Shown in pieces: positions 1 to 11,413 of a DNA stretch of 64,000 nucleotides. The stretch is taken from positions 16,021,001 through 16,085,000 of the forward strand of contig CM042020.1 of assembly GCA_023525975.1 (NCBI GenBank), given 5' to 3'. Source of the DNA: Smallanthus sonchifolius (taxonomy: Eukaryota; Streptophyta; Magnoliopsida; Asterales; Asteraceae). The notes below the pieces were generated by a model. It saw only the letters and a list, made by a program, of their open reading frames with translations, did not search any database and was not told where the DNA came from. The position numbers and the translations under genes are program-made. The stretch's first letter is position 1. The number at the start of each line of letters is the position of its first letter.

Positions 1-1771
1 CAAAAGAAAACTATACTTTCTGTTATGAATCAAGATAAATCATTTGTAAACACACTATCATAAATCTTATCGAAACTTTTCCCATTACCCTATGCTTGGA
101 GACTTTCCTCATTCAACTCTTGTCACGTAAAAGACTTACTATAAATCACAACGGGGACTAAAAGCTTAAATACACGTTGCTAAAACATTAAACTTCGTAT
201 ACACCATTATAAGGTCAGAGACTTTTGAGTCATGTAAAACTTGTACAAATACTCAATCCCGTATTCTTAAAACTAAACATGATCAATGAAGGATCATGTA
301 AAACTAAATACTGAAACTTGAAACTCAACTGACTTATCCTATTTTCAAACTTATACTTGGAATCTTAGTCTTGAAAACTTTGTGTGTCCATCTTAACCAA
401 ACCCCATAAGACTTGATAAAAGTATATTCCATATATACGAGAAAACTTCACTATTGATACTAGACACTAGCAGGAAGGAGGACATTACTCTCTTTAGCAG
501 AGTACATCCCCTGACTCCTATCTAAACCAAACATCGGGATCCACCAAATCTTCTGGACAACTCGAATCTTCCGTGAGAAAGCGTATAACGGTTAATCTTC
601 TTCCAAACGCTGTCCCATACCTCTCTTAAATACTAGAGTATTTAGATAACCGCTTTATACTCAAAACGTAATCATATACTTCTATACACTGAGGCTGAAC
701 TAAGAGACTTTAAACTACCCGATGATTGACGTATTCTTGTTCAAACACAATTTAAACTATTCTATGTTTGACGTATTCTTGTTCAAACACAATTTAAACT
801 ATTCTATGTTTGACGTATTCTTGATCAAACACAATTTAAACTATTCTATGTTTGACGTATTCGTGTTCAAACATGATGAACGTATGAGACTTTAAACTAC
901 TCCATGTTTGGCGTATTCTTGTTCAAACATGATGAACGTACGAGATCTTAAACTATTCCATGTTTGACGTATGCTTATTCAAACATGATGAACGTATAAG
1001 ACTTTTAAACTACTCAAGGTTTGATGTATTCTTGATCAAACACGAGGAAGTGTAAAGACTTTAAACTACTCGATGATTGAGGTATTCTTATTCAATCACA
1101 AGGAAATTTTGAAACTCTAAATCTTGTCACATTCTTCTCTCTTAAATCATTGAATGACGTTTCTCTCTAAGGGACTCGTTAATCAATGATCACTCTTATG
1201 TGGAAACTCTAGTCGTGTGTTAAACAAATTCTTGTACTCTTTCTTGATCCACGCACAAACGGAAGGACCTATGCGGACTATGCGACGATTTAAATGCTTG
1301 CGGGTGCACACGTAAGTATGAAGATCAGCGTATGGAAAGACATAGTAAACTATGTCGTGTGCTATGATCTAAGACTTATCGTAAAAGGGAGCCACGGAAC
1401 TTAGGTACTGTAGCAATCCTTAGACATATTAGTCTACAAACTCAAATCGTTAAACTATCGTCGAACCCATTCTGAGTGAAGCATCTCACTTTAAATCTTG
1501 AATGGGAGTTCATCAGTTAACCTCTTAAATACATTTCTGAAAACAAATCTTCATATATTTCAATGAAATTATATGCTTCTTAGGGAAACTCTTGACAATC
1601 ATATGCTTTGAAAACTTAGAAACTTGAAGCGTAATGTTATCCCTATCCTTACAACTCATTTAAAAATCTAAACGTAACCCAGGGTTTACTTGGGAACGTA
1701 AGATACCTTTTCTCATTTTCCTTGTGCGTATCATAGACATCAATTCTTGAAAGCAGTAAATTTTCTACTCT
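1..1771 (+). mobile_element. Non-coding 3' internal region of gypsy element A
   Basis: No ORF of note is present. The stretch ends in a gypsy-type hairpin and polypurine tract followed by an LTR start at 1807, so it is read as the internal 3' part of a Ty3-gypsy element entering from the left edge. The lack of any pol-like coding over 1.7 kb suggests a non-autonomous derivative or a long 3' spacer. A tandem repeat occupies about 706-1125. The rest is AT-rich sequence in which I recognise nothing. Confidence 0.55.
706..1125 (+). repeat. Tandem repeat, about 41- and 59-bp units
   Basis: About eight degenerate copies share the phrases TTTAAACTATTCTATG and TTTGACGTATTCTTGTTC. The first copies are about 41 bp. 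Later copies are about 59 bp because each gains a GATGAACGTA-containing segment. The array lies in the non-coding 3' region of element A. Confidence 0.8.
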
Positions 1772-1806
1772 AATTTCGGGACGAAATTTCCTAAAGTAGG
1801 GGAAAC
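1772..1806 (+). promoter_or_regulatory. Pre-PPT hairpin and polypurine tract of element A
   Basis: An AATTTCG/CGAAATT dyad with a GGA loop is followed by the purine run AAAGTAGGGGAAAC, directly abutting an LTR start (TGTAATATCCCGG). This is the usual plus-strand priming site arrangement of plant gypsy elements. The same hairpin recurs before the 3' LTRs of B, C and E. Confidence 0.75.
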
Positions 1807-3285
1807 TGTAATATCCCGGACTTTTCCGATGTACTTTTTCCCAAACATTTACCATATTATTTTAAACTTAAATTCTTATTTCCTTAAATAGTAATTATTC
1901 ATTTATTTAATATGGATTTAAGGAAAACATTCATATATGTATGTATATATGTATGTTTTTTTTTTATATAAACAAGACATTATTAAAATTCTTAAAACAT
2001 ATGAGTTTATAATTATATAAATAATTTATAAACTTATTTCAAAAATACTTAAACTTATAAATCTTAAATCTTAGAGATTGTGTTATAAATTTATAAAATA
2101 ATAAAACTTATAAAGCTCATTTCATTTTTACAAAAAAAAATGAAACCATATTATTTAATCATAAAAGTATAGGGTCTAAACGGTCGTTTTTGAAACTTAG
2201 TTTAAACAAAAATCGTATTTGGTACATAAAATGTCGAAACCTTTAAACTCCAGGGACTAAAAGTGCCATGTCCCGAAAAACTATCTAAACGAAACGTCTT
2301 CGGAACGACTTAAACTAATTCCCTGTAAATTTCATAATTTTTAGACGTCGTTTTATATTTTTAACAATCCCGTTTCTGTTCAGCTACTTTGCTGTCCAAA
2401 TCTGAAAATCAAATAAAACTCTATTTTTGCAACTAATTCTTAATCTTATGACCCGAACCGTCTATCTAACACTCCTAACCATCGAACCTACCCTAAAACT
2501 GGTTTATTTATTTGTTTAGGGTCTGGTCCGTGATTCATCTCGTCTATTCGTTCAAGTTTCTTATCTCGTCTAGCTTTCAAGGTGAGACTTCATAGCCCCA
2601 TTTTATTCAAATCGTTTTGGGGGAAACATGTACGCGTTGGCACACATTAAAACACGTTTTCAAACAATTCTAAAACAAGCGAATCATATATGTATGTGAG
2701 TAAATGAACACAACATGATAAACGTTAAACTTGCAAATCCTTAACTTGAAACTTTCAAGCCAACGGTAGTACAGATATGGGCCATAGGATGGAAACCGCA
2801 TATACTTTATGGACAACTTTTGGTTGGACATCTTATTCGTTATTAGTGCAACTTGCGAGTTGTACCACTTATTCGTTACTCATCATTTTAGGTTGGATTT
2901 TCTAATCATGTGTTTGTTTTATTACGTGCTATATGATGATCTTGGAATATGAATTGTCACCATTGCCAAACTTATACTTTTATTAAACCTGTGATTTCTC
3001 ACCAACTATTTTTAGTTGACACTTGTTTTTCGTACATGTTTCAGGTGATTAAGCTCGTGATAGGTCAAGTCAATATCACATAGGATTTGCCTAGATATCA
3101 ATTGAAGAATCTTATTTTAAGTTGCTTGTCTTTTGAACATGTTATCTGTTTGGTTTAATTCGAAACTTATGTAATTGGGATTTTTTTAATATTATGAAAC
3201 TTTAATAGTAAATGTCTTTATTCCATTGTGTTCTTTTGTCAATTAAGTCGCACCCGTGGTTAAGATGCACGGTTGGGGTGTGACA
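1807..3285 (+). mobile_element. Mosaic gypsy LTR (3' LTR of A and 5' LTR of B)
   Basis: It begins TGTAATATCCC directly after the polypurine tract of A and ends GGGGTGTGACA directly before the primer-binding site of B. From about 2276 to the end it matches the last kilobase of B's 3' LTR (about 10,402-11,413). Positions 1807-2275 have no counterpart there: the 3' LTR instead starts TGTGACACTTCTG and is 2767 bp long. The left part therefore comes from a different LTR family and the junction is a recombination point. It acts at once as the 3' end of one element and the 5' end of another. Confidence 0.75.
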
Positions 3286-3287
3286 GA

Positions 3288-3300
3288 TTGGTATCAGAGC
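3288..3300 (+). promoter_or_regulatory. Primer-binding site of element B (initiator tRNA-Met)
   Basis: TTGGTATCAGAGC lies 2 bp after the LTR end. It is the standard initiator tRNA-Met primer site of plant Ty3-gypsy elements. Confidence 0.9.
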
Positions 3301-3409
3301 CGTGGTTATAGAGAATTAGACAACCATTTGACCTAGACTATAACCTAAGCTCCCCTTTGAAACTTATATGCTTATGTGATTCTAATCCACTAACTCTCTT
3401 ATCTTTAGT

Positions 3410-3742
3410 ATGTCGTCGTACTCTGCTGACATCTCTAGCAATTCAAGCCTTATTTCCGATGATGGGTCCCAAAGCCCAATTAGTTGGAGTAGGCTAATCT
3501 CACCACGATCATCTTTCTCTGGAAGCCTGCTACCCTCGAAACATAATGTCAAGCCCGAGTTAATCTCCGATGCGACAAGCCGGCCTGCACCGAAGCCTGA
3601 AGTAATCAACATATCAAGTGATTCGGAATCCGAAGACCAAGAGAGCCATGTTGGAACCACTTCTGAGGCCCAACTCCCGTTCAAGAAAAGAAAGCTGACT
3701 TGTGAAGCTGAATCCAACTCTTGGGCAAGGCCCAATCCATAA
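3410..3742 (+). CDS. Leader ORF of gypsy element B (110 aa, unknown function)
   Basis: This short complete ORF lies between the primer-binding site and gag of element B. I recognise no family. The product is Ser-rich. It contains VKPE, which fits the SUMO-acceptor pattern hydrophobic-K-x-E, then VINISSDSESED, which resembles a phospho-dependent SUMO-interacting motif, then the basic run PFKKRKL, which resembles a nuclear-localisation signal. These are motif matches only. The start MSS, 122 bp after the primer-binding site, is echoed by the leader ORF of element E (MSSHS) and loosely by D (MSGDN). It could be a 5' accessory ORF or chance coding. The 387 bp between it and gag hold nothing I recognise. 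Confidence 0.45.
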   Translation: MSSYSADISSNSSLISDDGSQSPISWSRLISPRSSFSGSLLPSKHNVKPELISDATSRPAPKPEVINISSDSESEDQESHVGTTSEAQLPFKKRKLTCEAESNSWARPNP

Positions 3743-4129
3743 TGTTCTCATCAAAATCAAAGGCTTGGATAGTGATACTAGAGACACGTGTAATCTGGAA
3801 GGGTGAGCGCCTGTACACTGGGGGTCTTGTCAAAGGAAAGTGAGGCACGTTCGTTACGAGTCGCACTTACCTGGGGACCCTTGGAGTGAGTGCTCACTTA
3901 TAGGCTAAAACACGTCTCACTAGTATCATTCATCCGAATCTTGAATTTTGACTAGTCAGTTTTGTCTTTATATTTCATTTGTAATTCGACATATATGTTT
4001 TAAATATATGTTTTATTTATCTTGTAAGACATTAATATTAATGAATGAGTGATTTTATTTATAAATATTGTCACTTTTAATTCTTGAATGTCTATCCTAA
4101 CTACCGACTTATGATTTCTTTTTCGTAGA

Positions 4130-7100
4130 ATGCCTCCTCGTCGTGATCCTGATAACACCGTGGCTAACACCAGTGAAGCCTCCGCCGAAACCACCGCCAT
4201 AGCCACCCTGCTCACTCAACAACTTGCTGCGGTCTTACCCACTATTGTCACTCAAATCAACAACTCCACCGGAGGATCTAGTGGGAGTGTTTGTACTTTC
4301 AAGCACTTCAACTCTTGTAACCCACACAAGTACCTTGGATGTGAAGGTGCGACAGGGCTATTGCAATGGTTTGAAGGCATGGAGAACACATTTGAGATGA
4401 GTGACTGCCCCGATGAACTTAAGGTAAAATATGCTTCAACTGCCTTCCAAAGGAGGGCACTGACTTGGTGGAATGCTGAAAAGAAAATTCGGGGTAGGGA
4501 AGGAGCTCTTGCTATGACTTGGGATAAGCTCAAGGAAATTATGATCGAGGAGTTCTGTCCTAGCAATGAGATGAAGAAGTTGGAGATTGAGCTGTGGGAC
4601 CTTACCCAGGATAGTGGGGAGAGTGAGGCGTACACCACACGCTTTCATGAACTCTGCATCCTAGTCCCTCATCTGGTTACACCCTTGACCCGAATGATTG
4701 ATCGTTATATTGGAGGCCTTCCGCCTCAAATTCGGGGTACTGTCATGGGTAGTAGCCCATCAACACTTGAAGCTGCTATTCGTTTATCTGCGTCCTTAAC
4801 GGACGATCTAGTTAAGTCTGGAGTTCTATTCAGGAAAGGTGACAAGAGAGTTAAGGAGGAAGTGGCGAAAAAGCCTGAGTATCGCCACAAGAAGCAAAAG
4901 ACCTCTAAAAGCTTTGCCATGGTTACCCCAGCTGTTCCTGTTGCCCAAGTAGCACCTAGACCTGCACCTGGCAGGAAGCCATATAGTGGACCTCACCCGC
5001 TGTGTGCAAGGTGTCAATACCATCACCCTACTATTGTTCAATGTCGTTCGTGCACTAAATGTGGAAGGCTTGGTCATTTTGCTAACGCTTGTCGCGTAGC
5101 TGAAAAGGCTGCTACTACCCAAACTGCCACTCCTGCCATCATCAATGGTAGGGCCTGTTATGAATGTGGTGCTCCTGATCACTACAAAAACCAATGCCCG
5201 AAGCTCAACAACAATAACCGAGGTGCACGTGCTCGCACTTTTGCCATAGGAGCAACCGAGGCCAAAAATGACAATGCCGTGGTTACTGGTACGTTTCTCA
5301 TCAATAATCGTTATGCCTCTATCTTATTTGATACCGGAGCGGATAAAAGCTTTGTCTCCTTAGAATTTGAACCTTTACTTAAAACTTGTCGTACCGCTCT
5401 TGAACCTTCTTATACTATAGAAATAGCTGATGGCAAACTAACTATTGTGCATTCCGTTGTCCGAGGTTGTGCTCTAACTCTCAACGATCACACATTCTCT
5501 ATCGACCTGATTCCCATCACTCTTGGGAGTTTTGATATCATCGTGGGAATGGATTGGCTATCCCACAATCATGCGGAAATCAACTGTTCGGAGAAACTCA
5601 TTCGTATCCCTCTACCATCCGGTGAGACCTTGAAAATATTTGGAGAGAAACCTTGCAAAGGTTTGAAATTCATCTCCTGCATGAAGGCACGTAGATATTT
5701 AAGGAAGCGATACTATGCTTTCTTGGCACATGTGGTCGAGAAATCTGAAGAAAAGAAATTACAAGATATACCGATCATCCGAGATTTTCCGGAAGTATTC
5801 CCTGATGACTTGCATGGACTCCCTCCAACTCGACAAGTTGAATTTCGGATTGATCTTTTACTGGGAGCTAACCCCATTGCCAAATCTTCGTACCGCCTAG
5901 CCCCTTCTGAGATGCAAGAACTATCTAGCCAACTGCAAGAGCTGCTGGACAAGGGATTCATTAGACCGAGCTTCTCACCTTGGGGAGCTCCGGTTCTCTT
6001 TGTCAAGAAGAAGGATGGGTCCTTCCGCATGTGCATCAACTACCGTGAACTAAACAAGCTTACCATCAAGAATCGTTACCCGCTACCTAGGATCGATGAC
6101 CTTTTCGATCAACTGCAAGGAGCAACTTGTTTCTCGAAGATTGACCTCCGATCTGGGTATCATCAACTCCGAGTCCATGAAGAGGACATTCCCAAAACTG
6201 CTTTTAGAACTCGCTATGGACACTACGAGTTCATGGTTATGCCTTTTGGGTTAACCAATGCGCCCGCGGTGTTCATGGACCTCATGAACCGTGTCTGCAA
6301 ACCCTACCTAGATCAATTTGTCATTGTCTTCATCGATGACATCTTGATCTACTCCCGAACCAAAGAGGATCATACAACCCACCTTAAGCTGATTTTGGAA
6401 CTCTTGAAGAAGGAACAACTTTATGCTAAATTCTCCAAGTGTGAATTCTGGCTTAGAGAAATTCATTTCTTGGGTCACGTGATCAACAACCAGGGTATAA
6501 ACGTCGATCCAGCCAAAGTCACCGCTATCAAGAATTGGAGTACACCATCCACACCCTCTGAGATCCGTTCGTTTCTGGGTTTGGCGGGTTATTATCGAAG
6601 ATTCATCCCGAACTTTTCGAAGATTGCCCTGCCTCTCACTACATTAACTCAGAAAAATAAGCCTTTCGTCTGGGAACAAAAGCAAGAAGATGCGTTCCAA
6701 ACTCTTAAGCAGAAATTGTGCAACTCCCCTATTCTAAGTCTTCCAGATGGCAATGATGATTTCGTTGTATACTGTGATGCCTCAAACCAAGGTCTTGGTT
6801 GCGTGTTGATGCAACGAGACAAGGTCATAGCCTATGCATCCAGACAACTCAAGGTTCACGAAAAGAACTACACCACTCATGACCTTGAGTTGGGTGCGAT
6901 GGTCTTTGCTTTGAAAATCTGGAGACATTATCTCTACGGCACTAAATGTGTGGTTTTTACTGATCACAAGAGCCTTCAACATATTCTGAACCAGAAAGAA
7001 CTCAACATGAGGCAGCGACGTTGGGTTGAATTACTTAGTGACTACGATTGCGAAATCCGTTACCACCCGGGGAAAGCTAATGTGGTGGCTGACGCCCTTA

Positions 7101-8611
7101 GCCGTAAGGACCGAATCAAACCCACCCGTGTGCGAGCCATGGGAATGTTGGTCCAAACCAGTCTCAAAGATAAGATCCTCCTAGCTCAAAAACAAGTTGT
7201 TGCAAATGATGAGTTGAAGAAGGATTTGGATTGTGGTGTCGAAAAGCACTTGGAACCCAAACCCGATGATCTCCTTTACTTCATGGGTCGAATTTGGATC
7301 CCTGACTCAAGTGAGCTCCGAACCCTTATCCTTGATGAAGCACATAAATCCCGTTATTCTGTTCATCCCGGTGCTGATAAGATGTATCACGACTTGAAAG
7401 AGTTTTATTGGTGGCCAGGAATGAAGAAAGACATCGCCCTCTATGTAGGGAAGTGTCTTACTTGCTCTAAAGTTAAAGCTGAGCACCAGAAGCCATCTGG
7501 TCTTCTCCAACAACCCGAAATCCCACAATGGAAATGGGAGCAAATTTCCATGGACTTCGTCACTAAGCTTCCGCGAACCTCTAGTGGTCATGACTCCATC
7601 TGGGTCATTGTTGACCGCTTAACCAAATCCGCTCATTTTCTCCCAATCCGTGAGGACTACAAAATGGAGAAGCTTTCCAGACTCTATATCAATGAGGTCG
7701 TGACACGTCACGGTGTCCCTCTATCCATTATCTTCGATCGTGATAGCCGTTTTACCTCCCGATTCTGGCAATCGTTACAGAAAGCTTTGGGAACTCGTTT
7801 GAACCTTAGCACGGCTTACCATCCCCAGACTGATGGTCAAAGTGAAAGGACCATACAGACCTTGGAAGACATGCTCCGTTCTTGTGTGATTGACTTTGGA
7901 GGAAGTTGGGATCAACACTTGCCACTCATCGAATTCTCTTACAACAATAGTTACCATACGAGCATCAAGTGCGCCCCTTTCGAGGCTCTATATGGTAGGA
8001 AGTGTCGATATCCGGTGTGTTGGACCGAGATCGAAGACGCTCAAATCACCGGTCCCGAACTCATTCAAGAAACCACCGACAAGATACTTCAAATTCAAGA
8101 AAGACTCAAGGCCTCTCGCGATCGTCAAAAGAGTTATGCTGACAACCGTAGGAAGCCCCTTGAATTTCAAGTCGGTGATAGAGTCTTACTCAAGGTTTCC
8201 CCATGGAAAGGTGTTGTCCGATTTGGGAAGAAGGGAAAGCTAGCCCCTAAGTTCGTTGGGCCATTCGAAATTCTTGAAAGGATTGGCCCAGTAGCCTATA
8301 GACTCAAGCTACCAACCGAACTTTGTAACGTTCATGACGTTTTTCATGTATCAAACCTTAAAAGGTTCCTTGCTGATGACACACTTCAAGTTCCTCTGGA
8401 TGATGTTCGTATCGACAACTCTATGCATTTCGTCGAAAAGCCCGTTGAAATCATGGACCGTGAAGTCAAGCAACTCAAGCGTAGCCGCATCCCTATCGTG
8501 AAAGTTCGTTGGGAAGCCAAGCATGGTCCTGAGTTCACCTGGGAACGTGAAGACCAAATGAAACATAAGTACCCTCATCTCTTTCTAGACCCTACAGCCT
8601 CTACTAGTTGA
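4130..8611 (+). CDS. Ty3-gypsy gag-pol polyprotein (chromovirus, Tekay/Del-like)
   Basis: An uninterrupted 1493-residue polyprotein copies the element through an RNA intermediate. In order: gag capsid at about 60-250; two CCHC zinc knuckles at about 307 (CTKCGRLGHFANAC) and 342 (CYECGAPDHYKNQC); aspartic protease with LFDTGAD at about 399; reverse transcriptase with FIDD at about 734; RNase H with YCDAS near 880; integrase with an HHCC finger at about 1073-1113 and DDE acids near 1141, 1203 and 1239; and a C-terminal chromodomain-like segment (VKVRWEAKHGPEFTWE) at about 1455. All expected catalytic motifs are present. This order with a C-terminal chromodomain is typical of chromoviruses, and the long LTR favours Tekay/Del. 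The frame is intact although the 5' LTR is recombinant. Confidence 0.96.
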   Translation: MPPRRDPDNTVANTSEASAETTAIATLLTQQLAAVLPTIVTQINNSTGGSSGSVCTFKHFNSCNPHKYLGCEGATGLLQWFEGMENTFEMSDCPDELKVKYASTAFQRRALTWWNAEKKIRGREGALAMTWDKLKEIMIEEFCPSNEMKKLEIELWDLTQDSGESEAYTTRFHELCILVPHLVTPLTRMIDRYIGGLPPQIRGTVMGSSPSTLEAAIRLSASLTDDLVKSGVLFRKGDKRVKEEVAKKPEYRHKKQKTSKSFAMVTPAVPVAQVAPRPAPGRKPYSGPHPLCARCQYHHPTIVQCRSCTKCGRLGHFANACRVAEKAATTQTATPAIINGRACYECGAPDHYKNQCPKLNNNNRGARARTFAIGATEAKNDNAVVTGTFLINNRYASILFDTGADKSFVSLEFEPLLKTCRTALEPSYTIEIADGKLTIVHSVVRGCALTLNDHTFSIDLIPITLGSFDIIVGMDWLSHNHAEINCSEKLIRIPLPSGETLKIFGEKPCKGLKFISCMKARRYLRKRYYAFLAHVVEKSEEKKLQDIPIIRDFPEVFPDDLHGLPPTRQVEFRIDLLLGANPIAKSSYRLAPSEMQELSSQLQELLDKGFIRPSFSPWGAPVLFVKKKDGSFRMCINYRELNKLTIKNRYPLPRIDDLFDQLQGATCFSKIDLRSGYHQLRVHEEDIPKTAFRTRYGHYEFMVMPFGLTNAPAVFMDLMNRVCKPYLDQFVIVFIDDILIYSRTKEDHTTHLKLILELLKKEQLYAKFSKCEFWLREIHFLGHVINNQGINVDPAKVTAIKNWSTPSTPSEIRSFLGLAGYYRRFIPNFSKIALPLTTLTQKNKPFVWEQKQEDAFQTLKQKLCNSPILSLPDGNDDFVVYCDASNQGLGCVLMQRDKVIAYASRQLKVHEKNYTTHDLELGAMVFALKIWRHYLYGTKCVVFTDHKSLQHILNQKELNMRQRRWVELLSDYDCEIRYHPGKANVVADALSRKDRIKPTRVRAMGMLVQTSLKDKILLAQKQVVANDELKKDLDCGVEKHLEPKPDDLLYFMGRIWIPDSSELRTLILDEAHKSRYSVHPGADKMYHDLKEFYWWPGMKKDIALYVGKCLTCSKVKAEHQKPSGLLQQPEIPQWKWEQISMDFVTKLPRTSSGHDSIWVIVDRLTKSAHFLPIREDYKMEKLSRLYINEVVTRHGVPLSIIFDRDSRFTSRFWQSLQKALGTRLNLSTAYHPQTDGQSERTIQTLEDMLRSCVIDFGGSWDQHLPLIEFSYNNSYHTSIKCAPFEALYGRKCRYPVCWTEIEDAQITGPELIQETTDKILQIQERLKASRDRQKSYADNRRKPLEFQVGDRVLLKVSPWKGVVRFGKKGKLAPKFVGPFEILERIGPVAYRLKLPTELCNVHDVFHVSNLKRFLADDTLQVPLDDVRIDNSMHFVEKPVEIMDREVKQLKRSRIPIVKVRWEAKHGPEFTWEREDQMKHKYPHLFLDPTASTS

Positions 8612-8646
8612 ATTTTGGGGACGAAATTCTTTTAACTAGGGGAGAC
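8611..8646 (+). promoter_or_regulatory. Pre-PPT hairpin and polypurine tract of element B
   Basis: GGGGACGAAATTC follows the gag-pol stop, then the purine run AACTAGGGGAGAC abuts the 3' LTR start. It matches the arrangement in elements A, C and E, although the left arm of the hairpin is degraded (AATTTTG). Confidence 0.8.
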
Positions 8647-11413
8647 TGTGACACTTCTGATTTTCACTACTTGTACTCATTCTAGACTTATCAATGAAAA
8701 TCTGCATGACATTTCATTTTACTTGAAATCCTATTCAGACGTTGTTACAATACTAGTTCACATGTGAAACATTACGTTTATGCTTGATTTCAAAGACTTA
8801 TACTTATCTGTGATTGATTCATGGATCGCACATAGACTTAATTGATCTTTATGACACATTAAATACACATGAACCACCCCCATACATCTCAAACATGTTC
8901 TTACAACCCATTCAATGTGAATTGATGCTTAAAAGTACTAGTTAGTACTTTCGTGCGATCGTTCGCCTTTTAAACCGTCGTTAACTACGTACCGTCCACG
9001 ACCGAAAAATCGTTTAACATGACATTAATTTATGTTTTAAATGTTTAAAATATTCATTTCTTTAATTAAAACAAAGTTTGTTTGCAAAACTTTCCTTAAA
9101 TAAATCCTGAAATTCGAAAAACGATCAAAAAGTCCGTTTTCTCGCCCACCGATCGCCAACTACTATACGCGAATAACGTAACTTTAACTTAAATTTTTTT
9201 AGCTAAACATACTCTTTTTGTTATGACAATCAACTTTAATGTTGAAAACATTTGCCAATTTCGCTTAGAAATGCTTAAAATCGCAATTTTCGAATGCGCG
9301 CACTCAACCGGATCAAGCTAGGACCCAACCCACCTACTCTTGGACCTAGCCCAAGCAAGAAATCACAAAAATAAACCAGCCCCATTGAGGAAAATTTCGT
9401 AGATTTGAGGGCCCTAAAACCCTAAATTGCTTTCCAAGACATTCCATATTTACACCCCTTCAACCATTAGTATAAATAGGAGGCTTATGATCTTGTTTTC
9501 TTTGCTAATTCTCCCTCAAACACTCCCAACCTCTCCTAAGTTGTGAAATCCCTTCCCAACCTTGAAGATTTTGAAAATCCCTTAGAGGATTCCAAGAGTT
9601 TGAAGATCAAACAGGTAAGTAACCCTCCGAAGTTGAATACCGTCTTTTTATTTTATTCTTTCTTCATCCCCTCAATCTTTTTCTATTTTCTATCCATGAT
9701 CACTTGATCATGTGAAACCTCAGCTCTAAAAACCCTCTAATAATCTTAATCAAACTAATAAATCAAGCTAACATCACCAACTAACAAACAAAGGATCCCG
9801 TTTGCAATGGCGGCTATGCCGTCGCATTCTGCGAATCCTCAAGACAACTATTGCAAAAGTGGCTCTGCCGATGCTTTAGTATGTTCTTGCTAACTTAAAA
9901 CATGTTATTTATTCTATATTATCACTTATATGAACTCACACGCTAATTAAATATGGAATCCGCTTGCTCGTGTCGGCTATGCCGATTGCATTTTGTGATT
10001 CTCCAAAACGCTTCTGTGAATATCATGGCTAGACCGGTGACACGGGACGTTTTGGATAACCTAATATGATTATATTATGTATTATAATAACATAATAACA
10101 TTCGTCTAATTTTTATTTGCGCGTTCGGTAATCTTAAAACCCTAAACGGACCACTTAAGTGCAACCATTGATTTTGGACAGAAACTGTGCTGAATTTAAC
10201 TGAGCGTAACTTGACCATAATTAATCTAAAATGAGCAAACTCAATTTCCAAGACGTAGTTCTTCGAATTTTATTTCCAACCATAATTGGATCGTTTTCTA
10301 ATTCAAATGTATGACTCCGTAGTAGCCAAAACGGGACAGAAACCTTTTTCAGTACCTTCTGTCTTGTTGGACTATTTTGGCTATGATCCGAGTCTCAAAT
10401 GGAAAAACTTTCTAAACGAAACTTCTTCGGAACGACTTAAACTAATTCCCTGTAAAATTTCATAATTTTTAGACGTCGTTTGATATTTTTAACAATCCTG
10501 TTTCTGTTCAGCTACTTTGCTGTCCAAATCTGAAAATCAACTAAAACTCTATTTTTGCAACTAATTCTTAATCTTATGACCCGCACCGCCTATCTAACAC
10601 TCGTAACCATCGAACGTACCCTAAAACTTGTTTATTTATTTGTTTAGGGTCTGGTCCGTGATTCATCTCGTCTATTCGTTCAAGTTTCTTATCTCGTCTA
10701 GCTTTCAAGGTGAGACTTCATAGCCCCATTTTATTCAAATCGTTTTGGGGGAAACATGTACGCGTTGGCACACATTAAAACACGTTTTCAAACAATTCTA
10801 AAACAAGCGAATCATATATGTATGTGAGTAAATGAACACAACATGATAAACGTTAAACTTGCAAATCCTTAACTTGAAACTTTCAAGCCAACGGTAGTAC
10901 AGATATGGGCCATAGGATGGAAACCGCATATACTTTATGGACAACTTTTGGTTGGACATCTTATTCGTTATTAGTGCAACTTGCGAGTTGTACCACTTAT
11001 TCGTTACTCATCATTTTAGGTTGGATTTTCTAATCATGTGTTTGTTTTATTACGTGCTATATGATGATCTTGGAATATGAATTGTCACCATTGCCAAACT
11101 TATACTTTTATTAAACCTGTGATTTCTTACCAACTATTTTTAGTTGACACTTGTTTTTCGTACATGTTTCAGGTGATTAAGCTCGTGATAGGTCAAGTCA
11201 ATATCACATAGGATTTGCCTAGATATCAATTGAAGAATCTTATTTTAAGTTGCTTGTCTTTTGAACATGTTATTTGTTTGGTTTAATTCGAAACTTATGT
11301 AATTGGGATTTTTTTAATATTATGAAACTTTAATAGTAAATGTCTTTATTCCATTGTGTTCTTTTGTCAATTAAGTCGCACCCGTGGTTAAGATGCACGG
11401 TTGGGGTGTGACA
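8647..11413 (+). mobile_element. 3' LTR of gypsy element B (2767 bp)
   Basis: It begins TGTGACACTTCTG after the polypurine tract and ends GGGGTGTGACA. The last kilobase repeats the 5' LTR: it is nearly identical from about 2510 onward in 5' coordinates (two differences seen by eye) and several per cent divergent just before that. A likely promoter TATA box (TATAAATAGG) lies near 9471. The stretch 9600-10,060 holds diverged repeats of GGCTATGCCG-type words. The 5 bp after the LTR do not match the 5 bp before the 5' LTR, so no target duplication is visible. Confidence 0.88.
9471..9480 (+). promoter_or_regulatory. Candidate TATA box of B LTR
   Basis: TATAAATAGG is followed about 150 bp later by a CAGGTAAGT phrase, as in related LTRs. 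It probably directs element transcription. The region is absent from the mosaic 5' LTR. Confidence 0.55.

Noticed and set aside
3382..3735. Reverse-strand 117-codon ORF opposite the leader ORF of B
   Set aside because: It overlaps the forward leader ORF almost completely. The forward frame has a better position, matching starts in other elements and plausible composition.
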